NCBI RefSeq assembly: GCF_009826935.1
Contig: NZ_WUMN01000005.1
Span: forward strand, 62,001-126,000
Source of the DNA: Flavobacterium sp. Sd200
Lineage (GTDB): Bacteria; Bacteroidota; Bacteroidia; Flavobacteriales; Flavobacteriaceae
DNA: 64,000 nucleotides
Reading direction: 5' to 3'
A program made the translations under genes and the position numbers. The notes below the pieces were generated by a model that worked only from the letters and a program-made list of their open reading frames with translations, ran no database searches and was not told the origin of the DNA. Below are positions 31,501 to 40,088 of this stretch, piece after piece. The stretch's first letter is position 1. Each line of letters opens with the position of its first letter.

Positions 31501-34500
31501 TTTGTAACTTTTATATAAACAATTTCAGATGATGAAGAGCTTAAATAAGCAGCCGGGTTTGTAATAGCATTGCTATCGTCTGCCGCATCATCATAGCTAT
31601 GGAAATAACTTAGAAGGAACTGCGCAGGGTTCATAGTGTTTAACACTGTAGCGCTGTAAGATGTAAGGTCGAATACCCCAAGGCCATCAGTATCTACTGC
31701 ACCGTTATCACAAATCACATAATCCTGAAGTGGGTCTGTAGCTTCCGGCACAGGATTTACCACTATGGTAAGCTCTGCTACATTATAACATCCGGTAAGG
31801 TTATTTTCTACGCGAACATATAACGTTTGTGAACCATTTACGGTATATCTTGTAAGGTTAGTATAGTTAGATGGATCAGGAATTGGATTTCTTCCTCCAA
31901 AGTAGTAAGCATCCTCATGAGTTTCATAAACCGTTACCGTTACATTACTGTTGGCTGCAGAAATTGCATCAAGCGTTGGCTGTAGATTAAATACAGTTAC
32001 ATCATCGTTGTTAGGGTCACATGAGTTTACAATTGCAAGGCTCGCAATAACCGGCAACGGCTGTACCTCAAGTTGTACAGGCGTAACAGTATAACATAAA
32101 GTCCTGTAGTTTTCTACCCTTGCATATATAGTTGTAGATGCTGTTACATAGCTATCAGGAAGTTCGGTAGTTGTAGTAGGGTTCTCTGCATCCGCAAGTG
32201 TTGCATAGTAGGTAACAGTATATCCGGCTGCACCAAGTGTAATTTCGGTATCCATACCAGGCAGGTCGAATATACCTATGCCCGGAGAAGAAACCTCTTC
32301 ACAAACATAAAACGGCTGTAAAGCTGGATTAGTAACAGGAAGTGGTGTAACCTTAAACAGGAATGAACCTACACCTACACAGCTAAACGGACTGGTTACA
32401 CGTACCCATATACGTTGTTCCCAAGGAATGGTATTTCTAAAATGTGTTGGGTCAGCAATACGGTTCTGATCCAGTTGTGCATCAGTATTGCTAAGATAAT
32501 ATACTACAGTATTAGCAGGATCGCTGGTAACCTGAGAATCCCATACATGTAAGTCTGCTTCTTCTATACCATCAGGCGAGTTGTTTACATCACAAACGGT
32601 ATAATCGGCAAGTAATCCCGGTATGGGGTTAGGATGCACTGTAAGTTGCAATGTTTCTATTGACGGACAGTTTGAAAGGGCTCCCTGTTCTACTACACGT
32701 ATATATATAGTAGTAGTACCTGTTCTATAAGTAGCCGGACGCTGAATTGCGTTAGCCCCGATCTCTGCCTCGGCATAAATATTATGGTAAGTAACCACAA
32801 GGTTAGATTGTCCACCAACAACCTGCGCACCTGCAATAGTCAGGTCAAACTCTTCCAGACCATCTGCATTAAAGTCATCACAGGTTTCCATAGCGGTTGG
32901 AGCCGATATAGTTGGAGGTATTTCGATGGTTACATTGAACGAAACTTCATCTGTACAGATTCGTGTAGCAGCACTACCCGATTCATTATAAACATACAGT
33001 ACGTTTAAGCCAGGAGTAGTTATAATACTTCCGGCAAAAAGTTCTGTACCACCACCTGTAGGGCCACCCGGTGCTGTAAAATAACGGTTACCGGGATCTA
33101 AAGGTAAAAGCTCATAACTGCTACAGGCAACTACAGGAGCCAACACCTGAGCCACCGGTTCAGGAATAATTGTTACAGTAAAGCTATCCTCATCAGTACA
33201 GTTATTAGGTGTAGTACCCGATTCTGCATATATATATATAGTACTGTCTGTAGATATAGCCTCTCCAACCGGCATCCTTCTACCCGCTCCACCCGGAAGT
33301 GTATAATATCCACCAACAGAAATTGCAGGCAGAAGATATGGATCATTAGTACAGCCATAACCCGGTGCCGGAGGCACGATTATAGGATATGGTGTTACTA
33401 TAAGACGGAATGTAACAACATCATAACAAGTAAGGTTATTGGCATTACTCACACGTGCATATATGGTTTGACCACTACTTGACACACTTGTTTGTCGCGG
33501 TATGGAAACCCCTGCCACAAGATTAGCCATAGAACTGTGGAAAGACAAAAACACTTGTGTTTCATCCTGATCACCTAAAATATCATAATAACGAGATGTA
33601 ATATCAAATATTTCTATGCCCGGGCCACCATTGGCTACGTCGTTAGCAGGATTATCACACACCTGTATATCGGCAGCAAAGTTTGCAACCGGAGACCAGT
33701 CTGCACTCAATGTAAAAGAACGAACTATATGACAGCCTGTAATAGCATCATCGATCCTTACAAAAATCTGTTCACCACCACCCGGAGATATATATGCCGT
33801 TGGTGCAGCAATTGCAGGCGTACCCGCGTTGGCTTCTGCCGAACTGTTATAAAATGAGGTGAGGTATCGCGTAGGATCCTGCGTATTGAGTATTACAGGA
33901 TCGTTATCCCGCAGATTATAGGAATACGGAGGCTGGAGATTGGGTGTACAAAACGTGAGGTTTTGAGGGTTGGAAGTAGGAAAAGGTGCCTGCGCCGTGA
34001 CCACAAAGGTTTCGCTAACACCGCTACTACCACAATAAGTATTATTTGCCGTAATTGTATATACACCCGGAGATGATATATTTAAGGTTGGCGTTACCGC
34101 TCCAGGAATATTAGTGCCCGGTGCACCTGCCAGAGTAGCCGACCTTGACCATTGATATGTAGTTTGAGCAGGATCGTATGTTGATATTGTTGAAGTTAAC
34201 ACCGCTGTTACAGGGTGAATTTCGCCATTACAAAGTGTAAAATCATCTATTTCCTCAAATTCACAACCAAAACAGTTCAATGTACCTGTACCTCCTGTTT
34301 GTTCAAAAGTAATAAGCCCCGGCCTGTTACTAAAGTTTGTCAATAAGAGTACATAATACTGTCCTGAAACAGCCGATGGTATAGTAAAGGTTTCTACCGC
34401 AATAGGAGAATAACTACACCCAACCTGTGTTCCTGCATTTAAGTTTGAAGGTCCACAAATTGGCGGCGGCCCGGTAAAAGGCCCCCAGGCAATAAAATCC

Positions 34501-34781
34501 ACGTCGATACCATTACCGGCAGCATCTTCCTGAGAAATGGTAAAAGTTATACTTCCACTCTCATCAACCTGAGTATAAAACCAGGCAGGGTTAGGATAGG
34601 TAAATAAACAACCATAACCTGCAGCCTCGTTTAAAGAGGCAGAACCGGCATTGGTACTGTTAGGAAAAGGAGGCAGTGTAACGTCTCCGCAAAACTGCGT
34701 TTGCGCACCACAAGTGGGGCTCTGGGCAAATACGGAAACATTAAATGCAAGCAAAAGTAAGAGGAGGTACTTTTTCATCAT
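28542..34781 (-). CDS. Giant repetitive T9SS type B (gliding-motility-associated C-terminal) surface protein
   Basis: This 2079-residue protein is probably a cell-surface adhesin or filament. The signal peptide is MMKKYLLLLLLAFNVSVFA. An N-terminal beta-sandwich (about 25-165, with FYTQVDESGSITFTIS) precedes an Ig/PKD-like segment. About 14 repeats of roughly 95-110 residues follow. Each begins with an acidic CD-N/D-rich turn and FDLT (for example CDDDNDQNQVFDLTTKIPEI), continues with a strand such as VTYY or VTFH, and closes with VRVT-N-x-x-TGC-Y. A PKD-like segment (HTYQWFVDGVAIPG) leads to the C-terminal CHU_C/type B sorting signal (YPKFFTPNNDGYNDYWNIIG, IFDRYGKLIKQL, GWDGTFNG, LPSDDYWFTV, HFALKR). 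Paired cysteines and acidic turns suggest disulphide and calcium stabilisation. The binding partner is unknown. A T9SS is required but is not encoded here. Confidence 0.9.
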   Translation of the reverse strand: MMKKYLLLLLLAFNVSVFAQSPTCGAQTQFCGDVTLPPFPNSTNAGSASLNEAAGYGCLFTYPNPAWFYTQVDESGSITFTISQEDAAGNGIDVDFIAWGPFTGPPPICGPSNLNAGTQVGCSYSPIAVETFTIPSAVSGQYYVLLLTNFSNRPGLITFEQTGGTGTLNCFGCEFEEIDDFTLCNGEIHPVTAVLTSTISTYDPAQTTYQWSRSATLAGAPGTNIPGAVTPTLNISSPGVYTITANNTYCGSSGVSETFVVTAQAPFPTSNPQNLTFCTPNLQPPYSYNLRDNDPVILNTQDPTRYLTSFYNSSAEANAGTPAIAAPTAYISPGGGEQIFVRIDDAITGCHIVRSFTLSADWSPVANFAADIQVCDNPANDVANGGPGIEIFDITSRYYDILGDQDETQVFLSFHSSMANLVAGVSIPRQTSVSSSGQTIYARVSNANNLTCYDVVTFRLIVTPYPIIVPPAPGYGCTNDPYLLPAISVGGYYTLPGGAGRRMPVGEAISTDSTIYIYAESGTTPNNCTDEDSFTVTIIPEPVAQVLAPVVACSSYELLPLDPGNRYFTAPGGPTGGGTELFAGSIITTPGLNVLYVYNESGSAATRICTDEVSFNVTIEIPPTISAPTAMETCDDFNADGLEEFDLTIAGAQVVGGQSNLVVTYHNIYAEAEIGANAIQRPATYRTGTTTIYIRVVEQGALSNCPSIETLQLTVHPNPIPGLLADYTVCDVNNSPDGIEEADLHVWDSQVTSDPANTVVYYLSNTDAQLDQNRIADPTHFRNTIPWEQRIWVRVTSPFSCVGVGSFLFKVTPLPVTNPALQPFYVCEEVSSPGIGIFDLPGMDTEITLGAAGYTVTYYATLADAENPTTTTELPDSYVTASTTIYARVENYRTLCYTVTPVQLEVQPLPVIASLAIVNSCDPNNDDVTVFNLQPTLDAISAANSNVTVTVYETHEDAYYFGGRNPIPDPSNYTNLTRYTVNGSQTLYVRVENNLTGCYNVAELTIVVNPVPEATDPLQDYVICDNGAVDTDGLGVFDLTSYSATVLNTMNPAQFLLSYFHSYDDAADDSNAITNPAAYLSSSSSEIVYIKVTNSVTGCYDIVDLQLTVNPLPVANQPTPISLCDDDNDQNQVFDLTTKIPEITGGADGVDVTFHDTFVDADGGTNAYTEAQTLNYTNSSPGVETIFVRVTNRDTGCYRVVLLDVRVEALPTLTLPTADDLALCDTDGDGYTIIDLTALVADMVNHGGASVTVNFYETEEDALDGVRPILNPAQYMNLNPFSHNVWVVAENAAGCSSIPVMLTFTISPAPQVPDLDPLEKCDDDDDDQDNRVEFDLTEQDAIIRVAPGITSSTLIYYYASEADARNGGPRIIRPARYVGTGGTFIWVRTEDPLTECFSVTSFELIVNKPVDVTEPTQLVKCDPVLSNPFPQAEFDLTVKDEEILAPTGLGQLNVVTYYESDADVAANNPITNPETYTNPPGENPKTLSVVVTTPEGCISQTYLTIRVLPQPTPNPAPDPLELCDETNPGDLVEEFDLTLAARNILRNAANTVLTYYVELADAELGIPGTEIPDPTQYESASAIIYVRASLAGSETGDASCAQVVPLELIVNPMPMTSVETYAICQQPYTGTATFDLGNYRNEILGPGAVQTDYIVRFYADDPNVVAPGINNPTLPFLYNTATTTIYVSAENIATECKIVLPLLLSVEPQTIANAVDASEFIECDYDGTNDGFFEFDLTLANDDIVGAQGPLANYDVTFYLTETDALAGVNPIPNPTAYTNVTANSQTIWAEVRNNQYDYGCPAYVSFNLVVTQLPEPTGINGDDLHTSCVDFIDNTLVYNSVRLDSGIPAGAGHTYQWFVDGVAIPGAVASTYDAVETGTYTVVATGPTGCISEPSAGYDVVKSGPASLIGDGYVVSNAFSQNQSITVLVEGFGNYQYSMYPNGPWQNSNVFTNVATGYHTIYIRDITEENEDLRCDVVTIENVSTIDYPKFFTPNNDGYNDYWNIIGLANFPSSQIFIFDRYGKLIKQLSPKSNPAEGQGWDGTFNGVPLPSDDYWFTVTFPEGNTVREFKAHFALKR

Positions 34782-34804
34782 TTTTTAAGATAATTTTAAA
34801 ACGC

Positions 34805-34834
34805 GAAATTTACAATAAATTGGTATTAAGCCAA
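34805..34834 (-). promoter_or_regulatory. Probable promoter of the giant adhesin gene
   Basis: On the minus strand TTG (34834-34832) is followed after 19 bases by TAAATTTC (34812-34805), one mismatch from the TAnnTTTG consensus. It lies about 25 bases upstream of the start codon. The rest of the 391-base divergent gap to folE (34782-35172) is very AT-rich, with no other feature seen except a folE -7-like element. Confidence 0.45.
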
Positions 34835-35132
34835 TAAAAAAAACATATTTTTTTACTACAACAAATCAAATACAAATAACCCTACCGCAAAAGTTAAAAA
34901 TAATTCAATAAATCTCTAAATTTCATAAACATAGCACATAATCAACTGCAAAGCAACATTTTACAAAACGTTAACATTAGCCTACGTATTAATACTTAAT
35001 ACTTTAAATTACTAAACACAATTTTAACACTCAAAATATCACGATAAAAACCTCAAATGTTATAAAATTTAGACCCAAAATGCGCTCACAAATTCCAATG
35101 ACACCATCAGGCTTAAAATCAACTTTTATAAT

Positions 35133-35140
35133 TATCTTTG
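35133..35140 (+). promoter_or_regulatory. -7 element of the folE operon promoter
   Basis: TATCTTTG matches TAnnTTTG and lies 32 bases before the folE start. No good -33 TTG was found at the usual spacing, so only the -7 half is supported. Confidence 0.35.
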
Positions 35141-35172
35141 CATTCTGATTTTTTACAGTAAAAACAATATAA

Positions 35173-35844
35173 ATGATCCATAGCGACGATAACCGCGACG
35201 AAATTGGGGAAAACCATATTGCAACAAGCGCCCAGACGCCTTTAAGGCCGGATGCTTTTGATATGGGCGACGAAGACAAGATTGCCGCAATAAAAAAAGA
35301 TGTTGAAAATATTTTGCTAACCCTTGGAATGGACCTTACTGACGACAGCCTGAAAGGAACCCCAAACCGTGTAGCAAAAATGTTCGTTAAAGAAATCTTC
35401 GGCGGGCTTAACCCAACTAAAAAACCGAGTTCTTCTACTTTCGAGAACAAATACAAATATGGCGAGATGCTTGTAGAAAAGAATATTACCGTATATTCTA
35501 CCTGCGAGCACCACCTGCTGCCTATAGTAGGCCGTGCACATGTTGCTTATATTAGCAACGGCACTGTTGTGGGGCTTTCTAAAATGAACCGCATTGTAGA
35601 CTATTATGCAAAACGCCCTCAGGTACAGGAACGCCTTACCATACAAATTGTTCAGGAACTTAAACGCGTTCTTGGCACAGAAGATGTTGCCTGCGTTATA
35701 GATGCCAAGCACCTTTGTGTAAACTCGCGCGGCATTCGCGATATTGAAAGCAGCACGGTAACCTCTGAATTTGGAGGTAAATTTAAAGACGAACACGTAA
35801 GGAGGGAGTTTTTAGATTATATTAAACTGGATACTCAGTTTTAA
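35173..35844 (+). CDS. folE: GTP cyclohydrolase I
   Basis: This 223-residue enzyme converts GTP to 7,8-dihydroneopterin triphosphate, the first step of tetrahydrofolate (and related pterin) synthesis. The diagnostic zinc-site motif STCEHHLLPIVGRAHVAYI (about 110-128) is present. So are GTPNRVAKMFVKEIF and the second zinc-ligand segment DVACVIDAKHLCVNSRGI, which contains the second Cys. An N-terminal extension of about 35 acidic residues precedes the catalytic fold. The gene is first in a run of plus-strand genes: cysS follows after 21 bases, then yidD and lgt. Confidence 0.97.
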   Translation: MIHSDDNRDEIGENHIATSAQTPLRPDAFDMGDEDKIAAIKKDVENILLTLGMDLTDDSLKGTPNRVAKMFVKEIFGGLNPTKKPSSSTFENKYKYGEMLVEKNITVYSTCEHHLLPIVGRAHVAYISNGTVVGLSKMNRIVDYYAKRPQVQERLTIQIVQELKRVLGTEDVACVIDAKHLCVNSRGIRDIESSTVTSEFGGKFKDEHVRREFLDYIKLDTQF

Positions 35845-35865
35845 TTTTCAACACCTATTATATAT

Positions 35866-37347
35866 ATGCAATTGTACCAGGACCAATCTTTAAAGATATA
35901 CAACTCGCTTAGCGGCGAAAAGGAAATGTTTACCCCCCTGCACCCCGGCAACGTGGGCATGTATGTATGCGGTCCAACCGTATACAACAATGTGCATTTG
36001 GGCAACTGCCGCACCTTTATATCTTTTGACCTTGTGTACAGGTACTTAAAACATCTTGGCTATAAAGTGCGCTATGTGCGCAACATTACCGATGTGGGAC
36101 ATATAGTAGATGATGCTGACGAAGGTGAAGATAAAATTGCAAAAAAGGCAAGGCTCGAGAAGCTGGAACCAATGGAAATTGTTCAGCGGTATTCGGTAGA
36201 TTTTCATCAGATACTGGAACTGTTTAACAACCTTCCTCCGGGGATAGAACCAACAGCAACCGGCCACATTATAGAGCAGATAGAAACTATTAAACAAATA
36301 ATAGACAACGGTTTTGCTTATGTTAGCAACGGATCGGTGTATTTCGATGTAGTTAAATATAACGAAGGACACGACTATGGCATTTTGAGCGGACGTAATC
36401 TAGACGACATGCTGGCCAACTCGCGCGAGCTTGCCGGGCAGGAAGAGAAACGCAACCCTGCCGATTTTGCCCTTTGGAAAAAAGCCGAACCTGTACACAT
36501 TATGCGCTGGCCTTCGCCATGGGGAGACGGTTTTCCGGGGTGGCACCTTGAGTGTACTGCCATGAGCACCAAATATCTTGGCAATAAATTTGACATTCAC
36601 GGTGGTGGTATGGACCTTAAATTTCCACACCATGAGTGCGAAATTGCTCAAAATAAAGCTGCTACAGGCCACTCTCCTGTAAACTACTGGATGCATGCCA
36701 ATATGCTTACGCTAAACGGCAAAAAAATGTCTAAGTCTACAGGCAATAATATTTTGCCTCGCGAAATATTCAGCGGTAACAATCAGGTGCTGAGCAAGGC
36801 TTTTAGCCCATCGGTTACCCGATTTTTTATACTGCAGGCACATTACCGCAGTGTGCTTGATTTTAGTAACGATGCCATTCTTGCAGCAGAAAAAGGCTAT
36901 AACCGCCTTATGGAAGCGCTTGATAACGTTACAGAAATTAAGCCTGCCGCAGCCTCTACTATAGATATTGGTGTATGGAAACAGCATTGCTATGATGCCA
37001 TGAACGACGACTTTAACAGCCCTATACTTATAGCACAATTGTTTGAAGCCGTTAAATACATCAACCTGCTTAAAGACGGCAGGGAAACCCTGAATGCCGT
37101 AGACCTTGAAACACTGACAAAACAATTAAATATGTTTGTGTTTGATGTTCTTGGCCTGAAAAATGAAGCTGGAAACGAAGCTGGAAATGATAAGCTTGAG
37201 GGTGTTGTAAACATGCTGATTGGCATGCGCAACGAAGCAAGGGCAAATAGAGACTTTGCCATGAGCGACCTTATAAGGAATAAACTTGGCGAATTGGGCA
37301 TAGAACTGAAAGACAGCAAAGAAGGCACTACGTTTACCCTAAACTAA
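35866..37347 (+). CDS. cysS: Cysteinyl-tRNA synthetase
   Basis: This 493-residue class I synthetase charges tRNA-Cys. The zinc/Cys site begins at [20 protein letters not shown], which contains the HIGH-equivalent HLGN. The central zinc-binding segment [14 protein letters not shown] and [19 protein letters not shown] is typical of CysRS. The KMSKS loop is KKMSKSTGN (about 286-294). The C-terminal DALR-like helical domain ends in [20 protein letters not shown]. The length is within the usual 460-500. It lies between folE and yidD with short gaps (21 and 6 bases), consistent with co-transcription. Confidence 0.98.
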   Translation: MQLYQDQSLKIYNSLSGEKEMFTPLHPGNVGMYVCGPTVYNNVHLGNCRTFISFDLVYRYLKHLGYKVRYVRNITDVGHIVDDADEGEDKIAKKARLEKLEPMEIVQRYSVDFHQILELFNNLPPGIEPTATGHIIEQIETIKQIIDNGFAYVSNGSVYFDVVKYNEGHDYGILSGRNLDDMLANSRELAGQEEKRNPADFALWKKAEPVHIMRWPSPWGDGFPGWHLECTAMSTKYLGNKFDIHGGGMDLKFPHHECEIAQNKAATGHSPVNYWMHANMLTLNGKKMSKSTGNNILPREIFSGNNQVLSKAFSPSVTRFFILQAHYRSVLDFSNDAILAAEKGYNRLMEALDNVTEIKPAAASTIDIGVWKQHCYDAMNDDFNSPILIAQLFEAVKYINLLKDGRETLNAVDLETLTKQLNMFVFDVLGLKNEAGNEAGNDKLEGVVNMLIGMRNEARANRDFAMSDLIRNKLGELGIELKDSKEGTTFTLN

Positions 37348-37353
37348 ACTTTT

Positions 37354-37605
37354 ATGAAGGCAGGCCGGATCATAACACTTCCGTTTGTTTGGCTGGTACG
37401 CCTTTATCAGGTTGCTATATCGCCGCTTCTGCCATCGGTTTGCAGGTACACTCCTACCTGTTCTCAATATTCAATAGAGGCTTTGCAAACACATGGGCTG
37501 TTAAAAGGCGGATGGCTTGGACTAAAGCGCATTGCAAGCTGTAACCCCTGGGGCGGCAAAGGATATGACCCTGTGCCGCAAAAAAGTTGCGCCCATAAAC
37601 ATTAA
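37354..37605 (+). CDS. yidD: Membrane protein insertion efficiency factor YidD
   Basis: This 83-residue protein assists YidC-dependent membrane protein insertion. The family core is complete: [20 protein letters not shown], then [17 protein letters not shown], then [20 protein letters not shown] and DPVP, with the three conserved cysteines. An N-terminal amphipathic helix is expected to associate with the inner membrane. It starts 6 bases after cysS and ends 22 bases before lgt. In most bacteria it is beside rnpA/yidC, so its place between cysS and lgt is a lineage-specific arrangement. Confidence 0.97.
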   Translation: MKAGRIITLPFVWLVRLYQVAISPLLPSVCRYTPTCSQYSIEALQTHGLLKGGWLGLKRIASCNPWGGKGYDPVPQKSCAHKH

Positions 37606-37627
37606 CCAACTAAAATTGCTATAAAAA

Positions 37628-38575
37628 ATGACACACAGTTTAAGCATGACCTGGAATTTTGAGGGAGCTTTTCATCTTGGTCCAATAACCCTGAGACTGT
37701 ACAGCCTTATGTTTGTGGTTGCCTTTTGCCTTGGCTGGGTTATCATGAAAAAGGTATTTGACCGCGAAGGCGAATCGGCAGATAAGCTGGACAAACTTTT
37801 TATATATACCCTAATTGCTACACTTTTAGGCGCAAGGCTTGGACATGTATTTTTTTATGACTGGGAATATTTTAGCCAGCATCCTGCCGAAATACTGTTG
37901 CCTTTTAGATGGGACGACAAAGGCGAATTTGAATTTACAGGCTTTGCAGGTCTTGCCAGCCATGGTGCTGCCATTGCCATTATACTTGCCGTTATTTGGT
38001 ACAGTAAAAAGATTATTCACCGCCCGGTGCTTTGGGTTTTAGACAGGATAGTTTTACCTGTTACAAGCGGTGGTATATTTGTGAGGCTTGGCAACTTTTT
38101 TAACAGCGAAATATTAGGCAGCGAAACTTCATCGGATACTCCTACTGCAATCAGGTTTATTCGTGGAGAAGACCATCTTGGCAAACGTGCCGTTTTGCAA
38201 ATAACAAAGCAAACCGATGTTAACAAAGCATACGAAATGATAGAGTATGACCCAAAATTTGCCGATACACTGGCCACTATTCCGTTCAGGCATCCGGCAC
38301 AATTGTATGAAGCCATTTGCTATGTATTTGTTTTTGCCATTATATTTTATATGTATTGGAAAACACCTGCACGCAAGTACCATGGGCTTATATTTGGTGT
38401 GTTTTTAGTATTGCTCTGGACAGTGCGCTTTGTAGTAGAATTTGTTAAGCAAAGCCAGGGTGGCTTTGAAGGTGAGAACCCGATATTGCTAACCGGACAG
38501 TGGTTGAGCATACCATTTATGCTGGCAGGGCTTTATTTAATATTTACAGCCAAAAACAGGACAGAAACACTATAA
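37628..38575 (+). CDS. lgt: Prolipoprotein diacylglyceryl transferase (copy 1)
   Basis: This 315-residue inner membrane enzyme transfers diacylglycerol from phosphatidylglycerol to the lipobox cysteine of prolipoproteins. It has about seven membrane spans. The key motifs are present: GARLGHVFFYDWEYF near the start, LASHGAAIAIILAV (His region), the Lgt signature RLGNFFNSEILGSETS (essential Arg) and FRHPAQLYEA (second essential Arg region). The C-terminus has GQWLSIPFMLAGLYLIF. A very similar paralogue follows 112 bases later, separated by a terminator hairpin. Both copies appear catalytically complete. Confidence 0.97.
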   Translation: MTHSLSMTWNFEGAFHLGPITLRLYSLMFVVAFCLGWVIMKKVFDREGESADKLDKLFIYTLIATLLGARLGHVFFYDWEYFSQHPAEILLPFRWDDKGEFEFTGFAGLASHGAAIAIILAVIWYSKKIIHRPVLWVLDRIVLPVTSGGIFVRLGNFFNSEILGSETSSDTPTAIRFIRGEDHLGKRAVLQITKQTDVNKAYEMIEYDPKFADTLATIPFRHPAQLYEAICYVFVFAIIFYMYWKTPARKYHGLIFGVFLVLLWTVRFVVEFVKQSQGGFEGENPILLTGQWLSIPFMLAGLYLIFTAKNRTETL

Positions 38576-38593
38576 TAGCAGACACATTATAAA

Positions 38594-38621
38594 CAAAAAC
38601 CGGACTAATGCCCGGTTTTTG
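38594..38621 (+). terminator. Terminator between the two lgt paralogues
   Basis: CAAAAACCGG (38594-38603) pairs perfectly with CCGGTTTTTG (38612-38621) around an 8-base loop. The T-run is within the right arm. It lies 18 bases after the first lgt stop, so the second lgt probably needs its own promoter or read-through. Confidence 0.8.
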
Positions 38622-38687
38622 CATTTATAATAAATACATTTGTAACAATAAGGTTAATCTTACTACTTATAGAACAAATACCCATTA

Positions 38688-39629
38688 ATGACAAATTTTT
38701 TAAGCATTACCTGGAACTCAGATAAAGGCATTCCTCTTGGCCCGATAACCCTGCACTACTATAGCCTGATGTTTATGGCTGCCTTTTTATTAGGCTGGTT
38801 TTTAATGAAAAAAATATTTGACCACGAAGGTGAGAATATAGAAAAACTGGACAAACTTTTTATATACAGCCTTATAGGGATATTTCTTGGCGCTCGTTTA
38901 GGGCATGTATTTTTTTATGACTGGGCTTATTTTAAAGATCACCCGGCCGAGATTTTAATTCCTTTTCAATTTGAACCCGAGCTTACATTTACAGGCTTTA
39001 CAGGCCTTGCCAGCCACGGGGCTGCAATAGCTACTATTATAATGGTAGTGTGGTACAGTAAAAAAATAATACACCGACCAGTGCTTTGGGTACTGGACAG
39101 GATTACCATTCCGGTTGCTATTGGCGGAGCATTTGTAAGGATCGGAAACTTTTTTAACAGCGAGATATTAGGTAGCGAAACCTCTCCTGCCCTACCCACA
39201 GCCGTGCGGTTTGTGAGAGGCGAAAACTGGCTTACAGATGAACAGGCCATGAGTATTACACGCCAGGCCGATGCAAATACTGCTTATAAAATGATTGCCG
39301 GCAACCCCAACTTTGCCGATACGCTTGCTAAAATACCTTTCAGGCATCCGGCACAATTGTATGAGGCATCTGGCTATATTATAGTATTTGCCGTCTTGTA
39401 TTATATGTATTGGAAAACCGATTCGCGAAACAAACCGGGATTACTGTTTGGAGTTTTCCTTATACTGTTATGGAGCATAAGGTTTGCTGTAGAATTTGTA
39501 AAACAAAGTCAGGGTGGTTTTGAAGAACAACTCCATGTTTTCTCCACCGGTCAATGGCTAAGCATACCGTTTATATTAATTGGATTTTACCTTATATTTA
39601 AAGCAAAGGAACAACCCAAAATACTATAG
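38688..39629 (+). CDS. lgt: Prolipoprotein diacylglyceryl transferase (copy 2)
   Basis: This 313-residue paralogue of the preceding gene can be aligned over its full length with few gaps. Shared segments include KLDKLFIY, GARLGHVFFYDW, SKKIIHRPVLWVLDR and EFVKQSQGGFE. Catalytic motifs are intact (RIGNFFNSEILGSETSP, FRHPAQLYEA, LASHGAAIA). Differences cluster in the N-terminus, the FQFEPELTFTGFTG loop and the segment after VRFVRGE. This suggests an old tandem duplication kept for separate substrate preference, dosage or regulation. It ends only 2 bases before the convergent stop of the zinc-ribbon gene. Confidence 0.95.
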   Translation: MTNFLSITWNSDKGIPLGPITLHYYSLMFMAAFLLGWFLMKKIFDHEGENIEKLDKLFIYSLIGIFLGARLGHVFFYDWAYFKDHPAEILIPFQFEPELTFTGFTGLASHGAAIATIIMVVWYSKKIIHRPVLWVLDRITIPVAIGGAFVRIGNFFNSEILGSETSPALPTAVRFVRGENWLTDEQAMSITRQADANTAYKMIAGNPNFADTLAKIPFRHPAQLYEASGYIIVFAVLYYMYWKTDSRNKPGLLFGVFLILLWSIRFAVEFVKQSQGGFEEQLHVFSTGQWLSIPFILIGFYLIFKAKEQPKIL

Positions 39630-39631
39630 TT

Positions 39632-39898
39632 TTAATTTTTCCAGCGTTTTAACTTTGGAATTCCTTTGGCAAACAACCCTGCAAGAAATCCCGGGAAACC
39701 CATTTCTTTCATTTTATGTTTTACAAAATCCTGCACTTGTACAGCAGTCATGTCTGGCTTTGTAAAACTGCCATTTTGGTAACAGTAAGAGCAATATATT
39801 GTGCTTTTGCTGCCATCGGCATTAGTACCGCCGCCATCGGGCGATTTTTTTAAAGGCATTCCACAACTTTGACAGTTTTTATACACTTTCTGTTCCAT
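39632..39898 (-). CDS. Small zinc-ribbon protein
   Basis: This 88-residue cytosolic protein has two CxxC-type pairs, NCQSCGMPLKKS (residues 9-12 region) and YCSYCYQNGSF (about 36-39). They fit a putative zinc-ribbon domain of the family often annotated Zn_ribbon_2, found as a short stand-alone protein. The C-terminal part (MTAVQVQDFVKHKMKEMGFP) is helical. The reaction or partner is unknown. It is transcribed against the lgt pair, with a 2-base gap between the stops. Confidence 0.8.
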   Translation of the reverse strand: MEQKVYKNCQSCGMPLKKSPDGGGTNADGSKSTIYCSYCYQNGSFTKPDMTAVQVQDFVKHKMKEMGFPGFLAGLFAKGIPKLKRWKN

Positions 39899-40088
39899 TT
39901 TGTTTAAAAATATTTTTATAAATTTATAAAATTAAGAGTCATGAGATATTCATCTCTAACATTATTTTAAATACAGTAATTAACATATAAGTCACAATTC
40001 GTTAATTAATCATAATTGTTAAAAACACCTTATTCGTGTTGCAGTTTTTTCAATAAATTAGCGCATTAAAACTTATACTTTACATTAA

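Noticed and set aside
35031..35796. Minus-strand frames opposite folE
   Set aside because: The plus-strand gene is certain (zinc-site motif), so these are shadows.
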